A stretch of DNA of 36,067 nt from an uncultured Lachnospiraceae bacterium (lineage in GTDB: Bacteria; Bacillota; Clostridia; Lachnospirales; Lachnospiraceae), in assembly GCA_910588535.1 (NCBI GenBank), contig CAJUOO010000030.1, positions 1 to 36,067 of the forward strand. Direction: 5' to 3'. Below, piece by piece: positions 16,358 through 25,540 of the stretch; position 1 is the stretch's first letter, and every line of letters begins with the position of its first letter. The position numbers and the translations under genes were made by a program. The notes beneath the pieces were generated by a model. It ran no database searches. It was not told where the DNA came from and saw only the letters and a program-made list of their open reading frames with translations.

Positions 16358-18943
16358 ATGATGAAAAACAAGAAGTTTCTTGCTCTTGTGTTGGCGTCTA
16401 CCATGGTTGTCTCACTGACAGGTTGTGGTGGAGATTCAAATAAGCAGACCACACAGGGCAGTACAGAGCCTACTACATCCAGCACTACTCAGAGTACTAC
16501 CAGTACGCAGGGCGGAGATACCTCTGATCAGGAGTATGTATATAAGGATGCAGTGAGTGTGCTCTCTGCAAACTGGAATCCACATACTTATCAGACCGTG
16601 GATGATGGCTATCTTTTAAACTATATTGCATGTGGTTTTTATGAGCCAGTGTATAATGATGAGCTGCATCCAGTGGAGGGACTGGAGCCATATGCTGGTT
16701 ATAAGTTTATTCCGTCGATGGCTGCAAGTGATCCGGTTGATGTGACAGAGAAGATAAAGGCAGAACATCCTGAATTTGGTATTCCTGAATCTGCATCAGA
16801 GGGTTACGCTTATACCATTGACCTGAACCAGCAGGCGCAGTGGGCAGATGGTACACCAATTAATGCAGATAGTTATATATATTCTATGAAAGAATTGTTG
16901 AATCCAAAGGCGAATAATTATCGTGCAACGGATTTCTATAATGGAGAGTTCGTAATTGCAGGAGCTGAGGCTTATGCGAACAGCGGTAAGAGAAAATTCC
17001 AGATTAACTCTGAGGATGGAGAGACCATGGCATATGCCCTTGCAGATTTGGTTAAGGGTGAGGATGGAACCTATTCTACAGCGGAGGGGTATCCTGTTTT
17101 CTTTGGCTTAAATGAAAATTATGCGTGGATGGGCGGCAAGTCCTTGAATGATTATCATACATCAGGGCATATCTCAGACGAGGTGTGGAATGTGCTCTCT
17201 GAGGCTGCTGATGCACAGAATTACTGTCCAGTGACAGACGACACAATCGCAGCTCTTTATCAGTTCACAGGAAGTGATACATGGGGGAATGAGCCACAGG
17301 AGCAGCTGGGCTATTATATGTCTGTTGCTGTTTCCTACTATCCTGAGGTAGATTTCTCCAGCGTAGGACTATTTAAATCCGGTGATTACCAGATTACGAT
17401 AGTATTTAGCAATTCACTTAGTGGATTTAACCTTTATTATAATTTATCTACTCCGACATGGCTTGTAAAAGAGGATCTGTATGAGGCAAATAAGAAGATC
17501 AATGGAGAAGCATATTCTTCTACTTATAACAGCAGTGTAGAGACCTCCAGCAGCTATGGACCATATAAGTTGGTAGAGTTCCAGTCAGATAAGGCTCTTC
17601 GTCTTGAGAAAAATGAGAACTGGTTTGGCTATACAGATGGACAGCATACCTATAAGGATCCAACAGACGGACAGGTTTATGATATGTGGCAGTCCACGGC
17701 GATCGAGTGTCAGGTAGTGGCAGAGTCAGCAACCCACAAGATGATGTTCCTTAAGGGAGAGTTGATGACCTACGGTCTTGGCGCAGATGATTTTGATACC
17801 TACAGAAATAGTGAGTATGCATTTGCGACTCCAAAGACCACCACATTTTTCTTTATTATTAATGGATATATGGATGCCATTAAGAATCGTGAGGCAAGCA
17901 GTGATTTTGACAAGACAAAGTATGATTTGGAGACAATGACACTTAAGTCCTTCAAGCAGGCTTTGGCAGTGACATATGATAAGGAATTATTTGCAGGAAC
18001 GATATCTCCTTCCAGAAAGGGTGGTTATGGACTGATTGGAACTACCTATGTATATAATCCATCTACTGGTGCGAAGTATCGTGATACCGATCAGGCGAGA
18101 CAAGTTTTGTGTGATTTCTATTCTGTAGATACCTCCAAGTTCAGCAGTCTGGAAGAGGCGGTGAAGTCTATTACAGGTTTTGATCCAGAAGAGGCAAAGG
18201 TACTGTACAAGCAGGCATTTGACGAGGCTTTGGCTGCAGGCTTTATCACAGATCAGGATGGCGACGGAATCTCTGATCAGACTGTTCGCATTGAGTATGC
18301 TATGAGTACAGATCCGAACGACTTCTTGACAAAGACCATTAACTACCTGAATGAGAAGATGAAGGAAGTGACAGCAGGCACACCATTTGATGGAAAAATT
18401 GAGTTTGTAATGTCCGCGAATTATGGAAATGAGTGGAGCAACAAATTGAGATCTGGTCTGGCTGATACTGCATTGGCAGGGTGGAGTGGTTCTTCAATGA
18501 ATCCATTTGATGTTATTCGTCTGTATACAAATGGAACAGACCAGCAGTATGATGGCAAGTGGTTTGATGCAAGCAAGGTTGATATGACATTGGAGCTTAA
18601 TGGAGAGTCTATTACCATGAACTTAAGACAGTGGTCAGAGGCTCTGCTTGGAACAACGATTACAAAGGATGGAAAAGACTATAACTTTGGTGAGGCGTTT
18701 GCTGATGTTGATACTAGATTAACCATTCTGGCATCCTTGGAGGGACAGATTCTTCAGACCTACAATTATATTCCTATGCTTGAGGATGCTAGTATGGGTC
18801 TTCTGACACAGCAGGCATACTATGTTGTGGATGATTTTAGTCCTCTGATGTCACGTGGTGGTATTCAATATCTGAAGTACAATTACAGCGAGAGTGAGTG
18901 GGCAGCATATGTTACAGAACAGGGCGGTGAGCTGAAATACTAG
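16358..18943 (+). CDS. Oligopeptide ABC transporter substrate-binding lipoprotein
   Basis: An 861-residue lipoprotein of the SBP_bac_5 (OppA/DppA) family. The signal peptide ends in the lipobox LTGC with lipidated C23. A Ser/Thr/Gln-rich linker tethers the binding domain to the membrane. YTIDLNQQAQWADGTPINAD is the family's typical early segment. Near residue 635 the DQDGDGISD loop looks like a calcium-binding EF-hand-type loop. The protein is about 300 residues longer than E. coli OppA. The frame opens at 16280, but AAAAGGAGGA directly precedes ATG 16358. It is the first gene of the operon with two permeases and two ATPases. A peptide ligand is inferred from the family. Confidence 0.93.
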   Translation: MMKNKKFLALVLASTMVVSLTGCGGDSNKQTTQGSTEPTTSSTTQSTTSTQGGDTSDQEYVYKDAVSVLSANWNPHTYQTVDDGYLLNYIACGFYEPVYNDELHPVEGLEPYAGYKFIPSMAASDPVDVTEKIKAEHPEFGIPESASEGYAYTIDLNQQAQWADGTPINADSYIYSMKELLNPKANNYRATDFYNGEFVIAGAEAYANSGKRKFQINSEDGETMAYALADLVKGEDGTYSTAEGYPVFFGLNENYAWMGGKSLNDYHTSGHISDEVWNVLSEAADAQNYCPVTDDTIAALYQFTGSDTWGNEPQEQLGYYMSVAVSYYPEVDFSSVGLFKSGDYQITIVFSNSLSGFNLYYNLSTPTWLVKEDLYEANKKINGEAYSSTYNSSVETSSSYGPYKLVEFQSDKALRLEKNENWFGYTDGQHTYKDPTDGQVYDMWQSTAIECQVVAESATHKMMFLKGELMTYGLGADDFDTYRNSEYAFATPKTTTFFFIINGYMDAIKNREASSDFDKTKYDLETMTLKSFKQALAVTYDKELFAGTISPSRKGGYGLIGTTYVYNPSTGAKYRDTDQARQVLCDFYSVDTSKFSSLEEAVKSITGFDPEEAKVLYKQAFDEALAAGFITDQDGDGISDQTVRIEYAMSTDPNDFLTKTINYLNEKMKEVTAGTPFDGKIEFVMSANYGNEWSNKLRSGLADTALAGWSGSSMNPFDVIRLYTNGTDQQYDGKWFDASKVDMTLELNGESITMNLRQWSEALLGTTITKDGKDYNFGEAFADVDTRLTILASLEGQILQTYNYIPMLEDASMGLLTQQAYYVVDDFSPLMSRGGIQYLKYNYSESEWAAYVTEQGGELKY

Positions 18944-18952
18944 AAGCAGTGT

Positions 18953-19138
18953 GAAAGTATATTTCACATCCTGATGTACGCCGCTTTGGCGTGGCGGGCA
19001 GACGGGAGGTAGCATGATATATCTGCTTCACTACTTGCAAACTAAGCATGGTTTCACAAAAAGCAGGGATTTTTGGGGCATTGTGCCCCTTAAATGCCTG
19101 CTATTAGTGCAAAGGCCCCTGTGCAAATGGAGGCTTTG
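18953..19138 (+). other. Stem-loop-rich spacer between binding-protein and permease genes
   Basis: The 236-bp gap holds several hairpins: GTGTGAAA-GTATA-TTTCACAT near 18951, ACGCC-GCTTT-GGCGT (18978-18992), a nested stem GCAGG...GGGGCA-TTG-TGCCCC...CCTGC (19063-19101) and CAAAG...CTTTG (19110-19138). None has a good T-run. Such spacers often stabilise the upstream mRNA or reduce read-through, raising binding protein over permease. That role is inferred. Confidence 0.6.
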
Positions 19139-19179
19139 TTCAAGTTTGTGGGACGCAAAAAACCGGTCGGAGGTAATGT

Positions 19180-20133
19180 ATGGGAAAATACGCTGTAAAA
19201 AGAATATTGTTGATGTTGATGACATTGTTTGTCATCACTTTTATGTGTTTTGTGTTAATTAGGATGCTCCCTCTGGCTGAGCTTCCTATTGGCGATCCTC
19301 ATTCGGATGTAATTGAGGCGCGGAGGGAGGCGGCTGGGTATAATAAGCCCTATCTGGTTCAATTTGGCTTTTTTTTGAGAAATATTTTTACAAAATGGGA
19401 CTGGGGAGTTAGTGATGTTCTCTACTTCGGGCAGGAGGTAGCAGATATTTTTGTTTCAAAGCTTCCTGCTACTATGGTTGTCAATCTTTATTCTATCATA
19501 TTTAGTATTCCTATCGGAATTATCCTTGGCATCTTTGCAGCTATTAAAAAGAATAGCTGGATAGATCACACGATTTCAACATTGACTATGGTGTGCATAT
19601 CCGTTCCTTCTTTCGTATATGCATTTATTATACAGTACTTTTTATCTTATAAGCTGGGCTGGTTTCCTTTTTTGATGAAGTCCGGCACTAATTTCTTTAC
19701 GTGGAGCATGTTTGTCAGTATGCTTCCAGCCGTGATATCCTTGTCCATGGGCGTGATCGCGGGCTTTACGAGAACGACACGCGCTGAGCTTACAGAGGTA
19801 CTCACCAGTGAGTTTATGCTGTTGGCAAGGACAAAGGGACTGACAAGAACACAGGCTACGGTTCGTCATGCCATGAAAAATTGTATGGTGGTTGTGCTGC
19901 CGTCCATTTTTGGACAGTTTATCAGCATCATGTCAGGTTCCCTGATTATTGAGAAGATTTTTTCGGTGCCGGGTGTGGGGCAGCTCTACTTAAATTCCAT
20001 TAACGGCAGGGATTATCCTATGTTTACCATGTTGGTGGTGTTCTACACTTCCGTCAGCTTGGCTGCAAGTATTGTGGTTGATATTAGTTATGGATTTATT
20101 GATCCCCGTATTAGAATGGGTTCGAAAAAGTGA
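19180..20133 (+). CDS. Oligopeptide ABC transporter permease (OppB/DppB type)
   Basis: A 317-residue inner-membrane permease with about six spans. The family's EAA-like cytoplasmic loop is visible in TEVLTSEFMLLARTKGLTRT, and the C-terminus has PGVGQLYLNSINGRDYPM and ISYGFIDPRIRMG, both typical of OppB/DppB. GGAGG lies 7-8 bases before the ATG. The gene follows the stem-loop spacer and overlaps the region before oppC. It should pair with the next permease to form the channel. Length is normal for the family. Confidence 0.94.
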   Translation: MGKYAVKRILLMLMTLFVITFMCFVLIRMLPLAELPIGDPHSDVIEARREAAGYNKPYLVQFGFFLRNIFTKWDWGVSDVLYFGQEVADIFVSKLPATMVVNLYSIIFSIPIGIILGIFAAIKKNSWIDHTISTLTMVCISVPSFVYAFIIQYFLSYKLGWFPFLMKSGTNFFTWSMFVSMLPAVISLSMGVIAGFTRTTRAELTEVLTSEFMLLARTKGLTRTQATVRHAMKNCMVVVLPSIFGQFISIMSGSLIIEKIFSVPGVGQLYLNSINGRDYPMFTMLVVFYTSVSLAASIVVDISYGFIDPRIRMGSKK

Positions 20134-20144
20134 GGAAATGGGCT

Positions 20145-21683
20145 ATGGAGAGAAAAGGACAGGAATTGGAACGTATTCCAAAGGAGAAATTTGAATTTGC
20201 ACAGCTTGACAAGACAATTCAGGATAAAAAGTTCGATACCAAAACCCGTGGCTTTTTTGCGGATGCCATGCTTCGGTTTAAGAAGAATAAGTCTTCTGTG
20301 GTAGCTGCCTATATACTCGCTTTGCTTGCGCTGTATGCAATTTTGGCACCGATTATCGCCCCGATCAAGATGGATAATAAGGATAAAGTATATACAAACA
20401 CTCCTCCTTATATCAGAGCGATCGCTGATTTGGGATGGGGAATTTTTGACGGTGCAGTGGTGCATGAGAGCCAGAATGAGGCACAGATGAATTACTGGAA
20501 GGGCATCGGGGTGGAGACGGGATATAATCCTGTTTTAAAGATTCTGGGAACTTCTGAGACGGTATCAAAGTACAAGGGACAGGATAGGATCTCGTATTCT
20601 TACAAGATGTCAACGAATAAGTACTATGATGTCGGTGTGGTGTACCGTGTGTTTTCTTATAATGAGTTTGAGAATATTCAAAAATGGCAGAATGAGACGG
20701 GAATACAAGTCATTTACCCATATGTGGAGCCGGAATCAATCAGTGGAATCAATGACAATCCAAATCTGTGGTATCAGGTGGATGCAAAGGGTTCTGCGGT
20801 GCTTGATGAGAATGGAAATTTTGTACCTGTATATTCCACTAATTCTGCGATAGAGGGTGCGCCGTATAACAGTATTCGGATTCCGGGCGATGATGGCAGC
20901 TATATCTACAGTGTGCGCAAGTCAGGTTCCGTGCAGGCACGTGTGTGCTATTACAATTATTATCAATATCTGAATGGGTACGAGCCTCTGTATCTGCTGG
21001 GCACCAGTGTGCTGGGACAGGATCTATTCTGTGGTATAGGTGTCGGAGCAAGATTTTCTTTGATTTTCGCTATTGTTGTATCAGCCATCAATCTGACAAT
21101 CGGTGCGATCTATGGAGCGATTCAGGGATATTATGGCGGCACGATCGATATTGTTATGGACCGTTTTGCGGATATTTGCTCTGGTATTCCTATGATCGTT
21201 GTAACAGTATTGTTCCAGCTCCATCTTGCGGCTAAGGTGGGAACAGTGGGAGCCTTTTTGTTCGCATTTGTAATGACTGGGTGGATTAGCATGAGCGCGC
21301 TGACCAGAAAACAGTTCTACCGCTTTAAGGGGCAGGAGTTTGTCTTTGCGGCGAGAACACTTGGCGCTTCGGACAAGCGATTGATGTTCAAGCATATTTT
21401 TCCAAATGCCATGGGTACTATTATCACAAGTTGTGCGCTTATTATTCCTTCTGTAGTACTATCAGAGACAACGATGACTTATCTGGGAATTATCAATATT
21501 GCAGACTTTGCTGGAACCAGCATTGGTACACTGCTGGCACAGGGGCAGCCTTCGATGCTGACAGCGCCTCATGCCATGTTTTTCCCTTCGATATATTTTG
21601 CGTTGCTGTTGATCTGCTTTAATCTGTTCGGCAATGGTCTGCGCGATGCATTTAACCCTACAACAAGAGGAGTGGAGGACTAA
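20145..21683 (+). CDS. Oligopeptide ABC transporter permease (OppC/DppC type) with large extracytoplasmic insertion
   Basis: A 512-residue permease. A cytoplasmic N-terminus precedes the first span (VVAAYILALLALYAILAPIIAP). The usual motif before span 2 (here LYLLGTSVLGQDLFCGIGVGARFSL) is displaced by about 170 extra residues (roughly 80-270) compared with ordinary OppC of about 300 residues. The insertion is polar and aromatic and should face outward, near the binding protein. The cytoplasmic loop GQEFVFAARTLGASDKRLMF contacts the ATPases. The GTG at 20130 is possible, but ATG 20145 with GAGGA upstream is preferred. It is one base from oppD. Confidence 0.92.
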   Translation: MERKGQELERIPKEKFEFAQLDKTIQDKKFDTKTRGFFADAMLRFKKNKSSVVAAYILALLALYAILAPIIAPIKMDNKDKVYTNTPPYIRAIADLGWGIFDGAVVHESQNEAQMNYWKGIGVETGYNPVLKILGTSETVSKYKGQDRISYSYKMSTNKYYDVGVVYRVFSYNEFENIQKWQNETGIQVIYPYVEPESISGINDNPNLWYQVDAKGSAVLDENGNFVPVYSTNSAIEGAPYNSIRIPGDDGSYIYSVRKSGSVQARVCYYNYYQYLNGYEPLYLLGTSVLGQDLFCGIGVGARFSLIFAIVVSAINLTIGAIYGAIQGYYGGTIDIVMDRFADICSGIPMIVVTVLFQLHLAAKVGTVGAFLFAFVMTGWISMSALTRKQFYRFKGQEFVFAARTLGASDKRLMFKHIFPNAMGTIITSCALIIPSVVLSETTMTYLGIINIADFAGTSIGTLLAQGQPSMLTAPHAMFFPSIYFALLLICFNLFGNGLRDAFNPTTRGVED

Positions 21684-21684
21684 G

Positions 21685-23859
21685 ATGGAGAAAAAATTAT
21701 CAGTCAGGAATCTTACTGTATCCTTTCGAACCTCCAACGGCAGAGTACAGGCTGTGCGTGGCATTAATTTTGAGCTTGCCAAAGGAGAGACATTGTCCAT
21801 CGTGGGTGAGTCTGGTTCTGGAAAATCTGTGACAAGCAAGGCAATACTTGGAATACTCGCGGGAAATGCGATTATTGAGGGCGGGGAGATTATCTATGAC
21901 GGCAAGGATCTGTTAAAGCTGTCGGAGAAGGAATTTCATTCTATCCGCGGAGACAAGATCGCGATGATCTTTCAGGACCCTATGTCCAGCCTTAATCCAA
22001 TTGTGCGGATTGGACGTCAGCTCACAGAGGCGATGATCCTGAAAGGAAAAGCACGCCAGAGGGAGAGCCGCAAATGCTTTAATGAATATCTAAAAAACTT
22101 AAAGCAGAATATGACAGCAGCGATCGCTGGAGAGGATAAGGAGAAGGCAGCGCTTCTTGCGAAGAAATGTGAGGATTTTAATAAATTTGAATACCAGCAT
22201 CTAAAGCTGGAGGGAGCTTATCGCACCGCCCATGAGGCAGCTTTGGAGGCGGTTGATGATATAGAAGCACTTGTCTTTGAGATGGAGAAGAATGAGGTTA
22301 AGGATGCCGCGTATCGTCTGAAAGAGCTTGTAAAGCTTTTGAAGGCTTCTGTTCACGAGTATGTCGTGAAGGAGGAGGCAGACAGGCTGAAGGTGCTGAC
22401 AGCAGAGCTTGAAAATGATGTGAAGAATGTGAAAAAACAGGATGCACATTTTGACTCCATTATTGGCAGGCTTAAGGAGGCGGATGAGATCTTAAAAAGA
22501 GCTACCGCCAAGGAGGAGCCAAATTTCTTCTGTATGGGCTATTATCAGACATTCAGTGGAAAGGAGCTTCCTGATAAGGGAGATATCACTGAGCTTAACA
22601 AATATCTGCGCAAATATCTGGATGATAATTTTATGTTGGATTTTATCGCGGATGCCAAGAAGGGCATGATATATGCTGCGGAGTTATCCTACAAGAAGAA
22701 GCAGGAGGCAATTGATGCCTTAAAGAAATATCTTCTAGTATTTGAGAAGAGTGAGCTGGATGAGAAGGAGAGCCGGGAGGCAGTTAAGGTTCTTTCGGAA
22801 AAGGTACTTGCAACCATCAATCATATGGAGGTTGTGAAGGACAATCTTACTTATACGTTTCCGACTAGATTAAAGAGCGAGGTAGATCGGTATTTTTCTT
22901 CTATTGCAAAAAATAAAGAGGAGAATAACCGTTATGCCAAGGCTAAGGTTAAGTATGATAAGCTTGTAAGCCGCGGGAAAACTCCTGAGTGGAAGGTTGT
23001 GGAGGCAAAGCTTACAGATCTGGACGAGGTAAGACAGGATATCTGCTATCAGCTTACACGTATGATCGATCACTATCAAGCTTCTCTCTCTGCCAAGGAC
23101 AAAAGAGATTTTGACGCTGAGACAGAGGCAGGCATTGACTATCTGAAGGAAAATGCTTCAGGTGTGGTAAATAAAGTGACAAAACAGATCGCGAAGGCAA
23201 AGGCGATCAAGCTGATGGAGGAGGTTGGTATTGCGGAGCCAAGAAAACGCTACCGTCAGTATCCATTTGAATTTTCAGGTGGTATGCGCCAGCGTATTGT
23301 AATAGCGATTGCCTTGGCGGCAAACCCTGATATTCTGATCTGTGATGAACCCACGACAGCGCTCGATGTGACGATTCAGGCACAGATTTTGGAATTGATT
23401 AACAAATTAAAAAGAGAACGCCATCTTTCCATTATTTTTATCACGCACGATCTTGGTGTTGTGGCTAATATGGCAGACCGAATTGCAGTTATGTATGCAG
23501 GCAAGGTGGTGGAGTACGGCACGGCGGAGGATATTTTCTATCGTGCTGCGCATCCATATACATGGGCGCTTCTGTCTTCCATGCCAGATTTGGATACCAA
23601 TGAGAAGCTGGAGGCGATACCCGGAACTCCTCCTAACATGATCTATCCTCCTGTGGGAGATGCTTTTGCGGCGAGAAATAAATATGCGATGCAGATCGAT
23701 TTTGAGCGGCAGCCGCCAATGTTCCAGATTACTGAGACACATCACGCTGCTACATGGCTGCTTCATCCTGATGCACCTAAGGTAGATCCGCCAAAGATTA
23801 TTGCAGAGAGAATTGCTAGGATGCAGGGCAGAAGGGAGAACGAAGATGGAGAAGAATAA
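21685..23859 (+). CDS. Oligopeptide ABC transporter ATPase (OppD/DppD type) with ~370-residue helical insertion
   Basis: A 724-residue ATPase, about twice the usual OppD length. It has Walker A GESGSGKS (41-48), the Q-loop FQDPMSSLNP (Q97), signature FSGGMRQR (530-537), Walker B ILICDEPTTALD and the oligopeptide C-terminal domain (HPYTWALLSSMPDLD). Between Q-loop and signature, where about 60 residues are normal, there are about 430. The extra ~370 are rich in Lys, Glu, Leu and Ala and look like long helices or coiled coils. The frame is continuous and codon use is like the neighbours. The start at 21685 follows GTGGAGG. The catalytic motifs are intact, so it should hydrolyse ATP with OppF. 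Confidence 0.93.
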   Translation: MEKKLSVRNLTVSFRTSNGRVQAVRGINFELAKGETLSIVGESGSGKSVTSKAILGILAGNAIIEGGEIIYDGKDLLKLSEKEFHSIRGDKIAMIFQDPMSSLNPIVRIGRQLTEAMILKGKARQRESRKCFNEYLKNLKQNMTAAIAGEDKEKAALLAKKCEDFNKFEYQHLKLEGAYRTAHEAALEAVDDIEALVFEMEKNEVKDAAYRLKELVKLLKASVHEYVVKEEADRLKVLTAELENDVKNVKKQDAHFDSIIGRLKEADEILKRATAKEEPNFFCMGYYQTFSGKELPDKGDITELNKYLRKYLDDNFMLDFIADAKKGMIYAAELSYKKKQEAIDALKKYLLVFEKSELDEKESREAVKVLSEKVLATINHMEVVKDNLTYTFPTRLKSEVDRYFSSIAKNKEENNRYAKAKVKYDKLVSRGKTPEWKVVEAKLTDLDEVRQDICYQLTRMIDHYQASLSAKDKRDFDAETEAGIDYLKENASGVVNKVTKQIAKAKAIKLMEEVGIAEPRKRYRQYPFEFSGGMRQRIVIAIALAANPDILICDEPTTALDVTIQAQILELINKLKRERHLSIIFITHDLGVVANMADRIAVMYAGKVVEYGTAEDIFYRAAHPYTWALLSSMPDLDTNEKLEAIPGTPPNMIYPPVGDAFAARNKYAMQIDFERQPPMFQITETHHAATWLLHPDAPKVDPPKIIAERIARMQGRRENEDGEE

Positions 23860-25102
23860 AGAGAAAAACTTCCAGAAGAAAAATGCTTCCTCCGATGAGG
23901 TGCTGCTAAAGGTGGAGCATCTCTGCCAGTATTTCCCCATGGGCAGCACAGAGCTGAAAGCGGTGGATGATGTCAGTTTTGAGATTAAGAAGGGCGAGGT
24001 GTTCGGGCTGGTGGGTGAATCAGGATGCGGTAAGACCACCACGGGGCGCTCCATTATCAAGCTGTATAATATCACTTCAGGAAATGTATATTTTAAAGGA
24101 ATCCGCATTGGTGCAGGAAAGCGCTCTTATGTAAATGCCATTAAGGAGGCAAAGGCCACCTATAAAGAGAAAATGTCTGCGGCAAAGAGCGACGAGGAGA
24201 AACAGCGCTTAAAGAAAGAGCTGGATTCTATTATAGCTGACAATAAGCAGAAAATTAAGGAAGCACAGTACGATCAGAAAAACTGTGATAAAGAGTACTC
24301 TGATAAATTAGTAAAAGAGCTGAAAGAAAACTATCTGCCAAAACTGGAAAAAGCACAGGGTGAGGAGAAAGAGAAGCTGAATAAGATATATAAGAAGGAG
24401 CTTCACAAGGCTAAGCGCACAAAGCTGGTGACGCAGATCCAGATGATTTTTCAGGACCCTATCGCTTCTCTTGACCCAAGAATGACCATACGAGAGATTA
24501 TCTCGGAGGGACTTGTGATTCAGGGAGAGAAGGATAAGGCGGTACTAGAACAGCGTGTCTATGAGATGCTTGAGGTTGTTGGTCTGGTGCGTGAACATGC
24601 GGCAAGATACCCACATGAGTTTTCAGGCGGACAGAGGCAGCGTATCGGCGTAGCGCGGTCTGTAATTATGAATCCCGATCTTATTATTGCTGACGAGCCG
24701 GTATCAGCGCTTGATGTTTCCATTCAGGCTCAGGTTATCAATCTGTTGAATGATCTGAGAGAGAAGATGGGGCTGACTATTTTATTTATCGCTCATGACC
24801 TCTCGGTAGTAAAATATTTCTCAGATAGAATTGGTGTCATGTATTTTGGCAAGATGGTGGAGCTGGCATCCTCAGATGAACTTTTTAAAAATCCTCTGCA
24901 CCCATATACCAGATCACTTCTGTCAGCGATCCCGCTCCCAGATCCGATCTATGAGAAGAAGCGGAAGAGAATCACATATAATCCTCTGGCAGAACATGAT
25001 TACAGTGTAGAAGCACCAAGTTTTAGAGAGATCAAGCCGGGACACTTTGTACAGTGTAATCAGGCAGAGTTTGACGAATATAAAAAGATATTAAAGGATT
25101 AA
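23846..25102 (+). CDS. Oligopeptide ABC transporter ATPase (OppF/DppF type) with ~100-residue helical insertion
   Basis: A 418-residue ATPase. It has Walker A GESGCGKT (57-64), the Q-loop FQDPIASLDPRM (Q203), signature FSGGQRQR, Walker B LIIADEPVSALD and C-terminal NPLHPYTRSLLSAIPLPDP. Residues about 90-193, between Walker A and Q-loop, are an extra Lys/Glu-rich helical segment not found in usual OppF, where about 50 residues separate the motifs. The place differs from the oppD insertion. The ATG at 23846 overlaps the end of oppD by 14 bases, so translation is probably coupled. It is the last core gene of the transporter. Confidence 0.93.
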   Translation: MEKNKEKNFQKKNASSDEVLLKVEHLCQYFPMGSTELKAVDDVSFEIKKGEVFGLVGESGCGKTTTGRSIIKLYNITSGNVYFKGIRIGAGKRSYVNAIKEAKATYKEKMSAAKSDEEKQRLKKELDSIIADNKQKIKEAQYDQKNCDKEYSDKLVKELKENYLPKLEKAQGEEKEKLNKIYKKELHKAKRTKLVTQIQMIFQDPIASLDPRMTIREIISEGLVIQGEKDKAVLEQRVYEMLEVVGLVREHAARYPHEFSGGQRQRIGVARSVIMNPDLIIADEPVSALDVSIQAQVINLLNDLREKMGLTILFIAHDLSVVKYFSDRIGVMYFGKMVELASSDELFKNPLHPYTRSLLSAIPLPDPIYEKKRKRITYNPLAEHDYSVEAPSFREIKPGHFVQCNQAEFDEYKKILKD

Positions 25103-25147
25103 GAGAAAAGAGCATTGTGGGTAGATGGTGAGAAATAGAGGTGAGGA

Positions 25148-25540
25148 ATGAGCAGAAGGCATATACTGAAATATACCGCAGGTGTGTTATTTGCACTGGC
25201 AGTGTTTATCGCAGGAGTCTTTGCACAGGGGCTGTTTCAGGAGCCGGATATGGCAGAGCGCTTTGGAATCCTGTCTAATTGCTTTCTGTTCCCTGCAGTG
25301 CTGATAGGAGGCATCGGTGCGCTGAGCTGGATTGCCAATGAAGGGACTTTTGATATGCTGAGCTATGGGTTTGGAATATTTTTACAGTTTCTTCATCCAC
25401 GGAAAAAATGGGAGAGCTTTTATGAGTATAAGATGAGGAAGCAGGAGAATCAGAAGGGATGGCTGAAGCATTATCTTGTGATAGGTCTCGTGTGCTTTAT
25501 AGCAAGCGTGATTTGTCTGATTTTATATAATATGGTATAA
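25148..25540 (+). CDS. DUF3899 family membrane protein
   Basis: A 130-residue protein with three hydrophobic spans: residues 8-27, about 42-62 and 108-128. A basic cytoplasmic segment (FLHPRKKWESFYEYKMRKQE) precedes the last span. This pattern fits the DUF3899 family, whose function is unknown. GAGGTGAGG lies before the ATG. It follows oppF by 45 bases with no terminator between, so it is probably read from the transporter operon. Confidence 0.8.
   Translation: MSRRHILKYTAGVLFALAVFIAGVFAQGLFQEPDMAERFGILSNCFLFPAVLIGGIGALSWIANEGTFDMLSYGFGIFLQFLHPRKKWESFYEYKMRKQENQKGWLKHYLVIGLVCFIASVICLILYNMV

Noticed and set aside
18250..18276. Dockerin or cellulosome role for the DQDGDGISD loop in the binding protein
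   Set aside because: Only one such loop is present, within a peptide-binding domain; dockerins need paired repeats. A structural calcium site is enough to explain it.
19014..19262. 82-codon frame with a good ribosome site in the gap before oppB
   Set aside because: It overlaps the start of oppB in another frame, runs through the hairpin cluster and has a composition unlike the neighbouring proteins.
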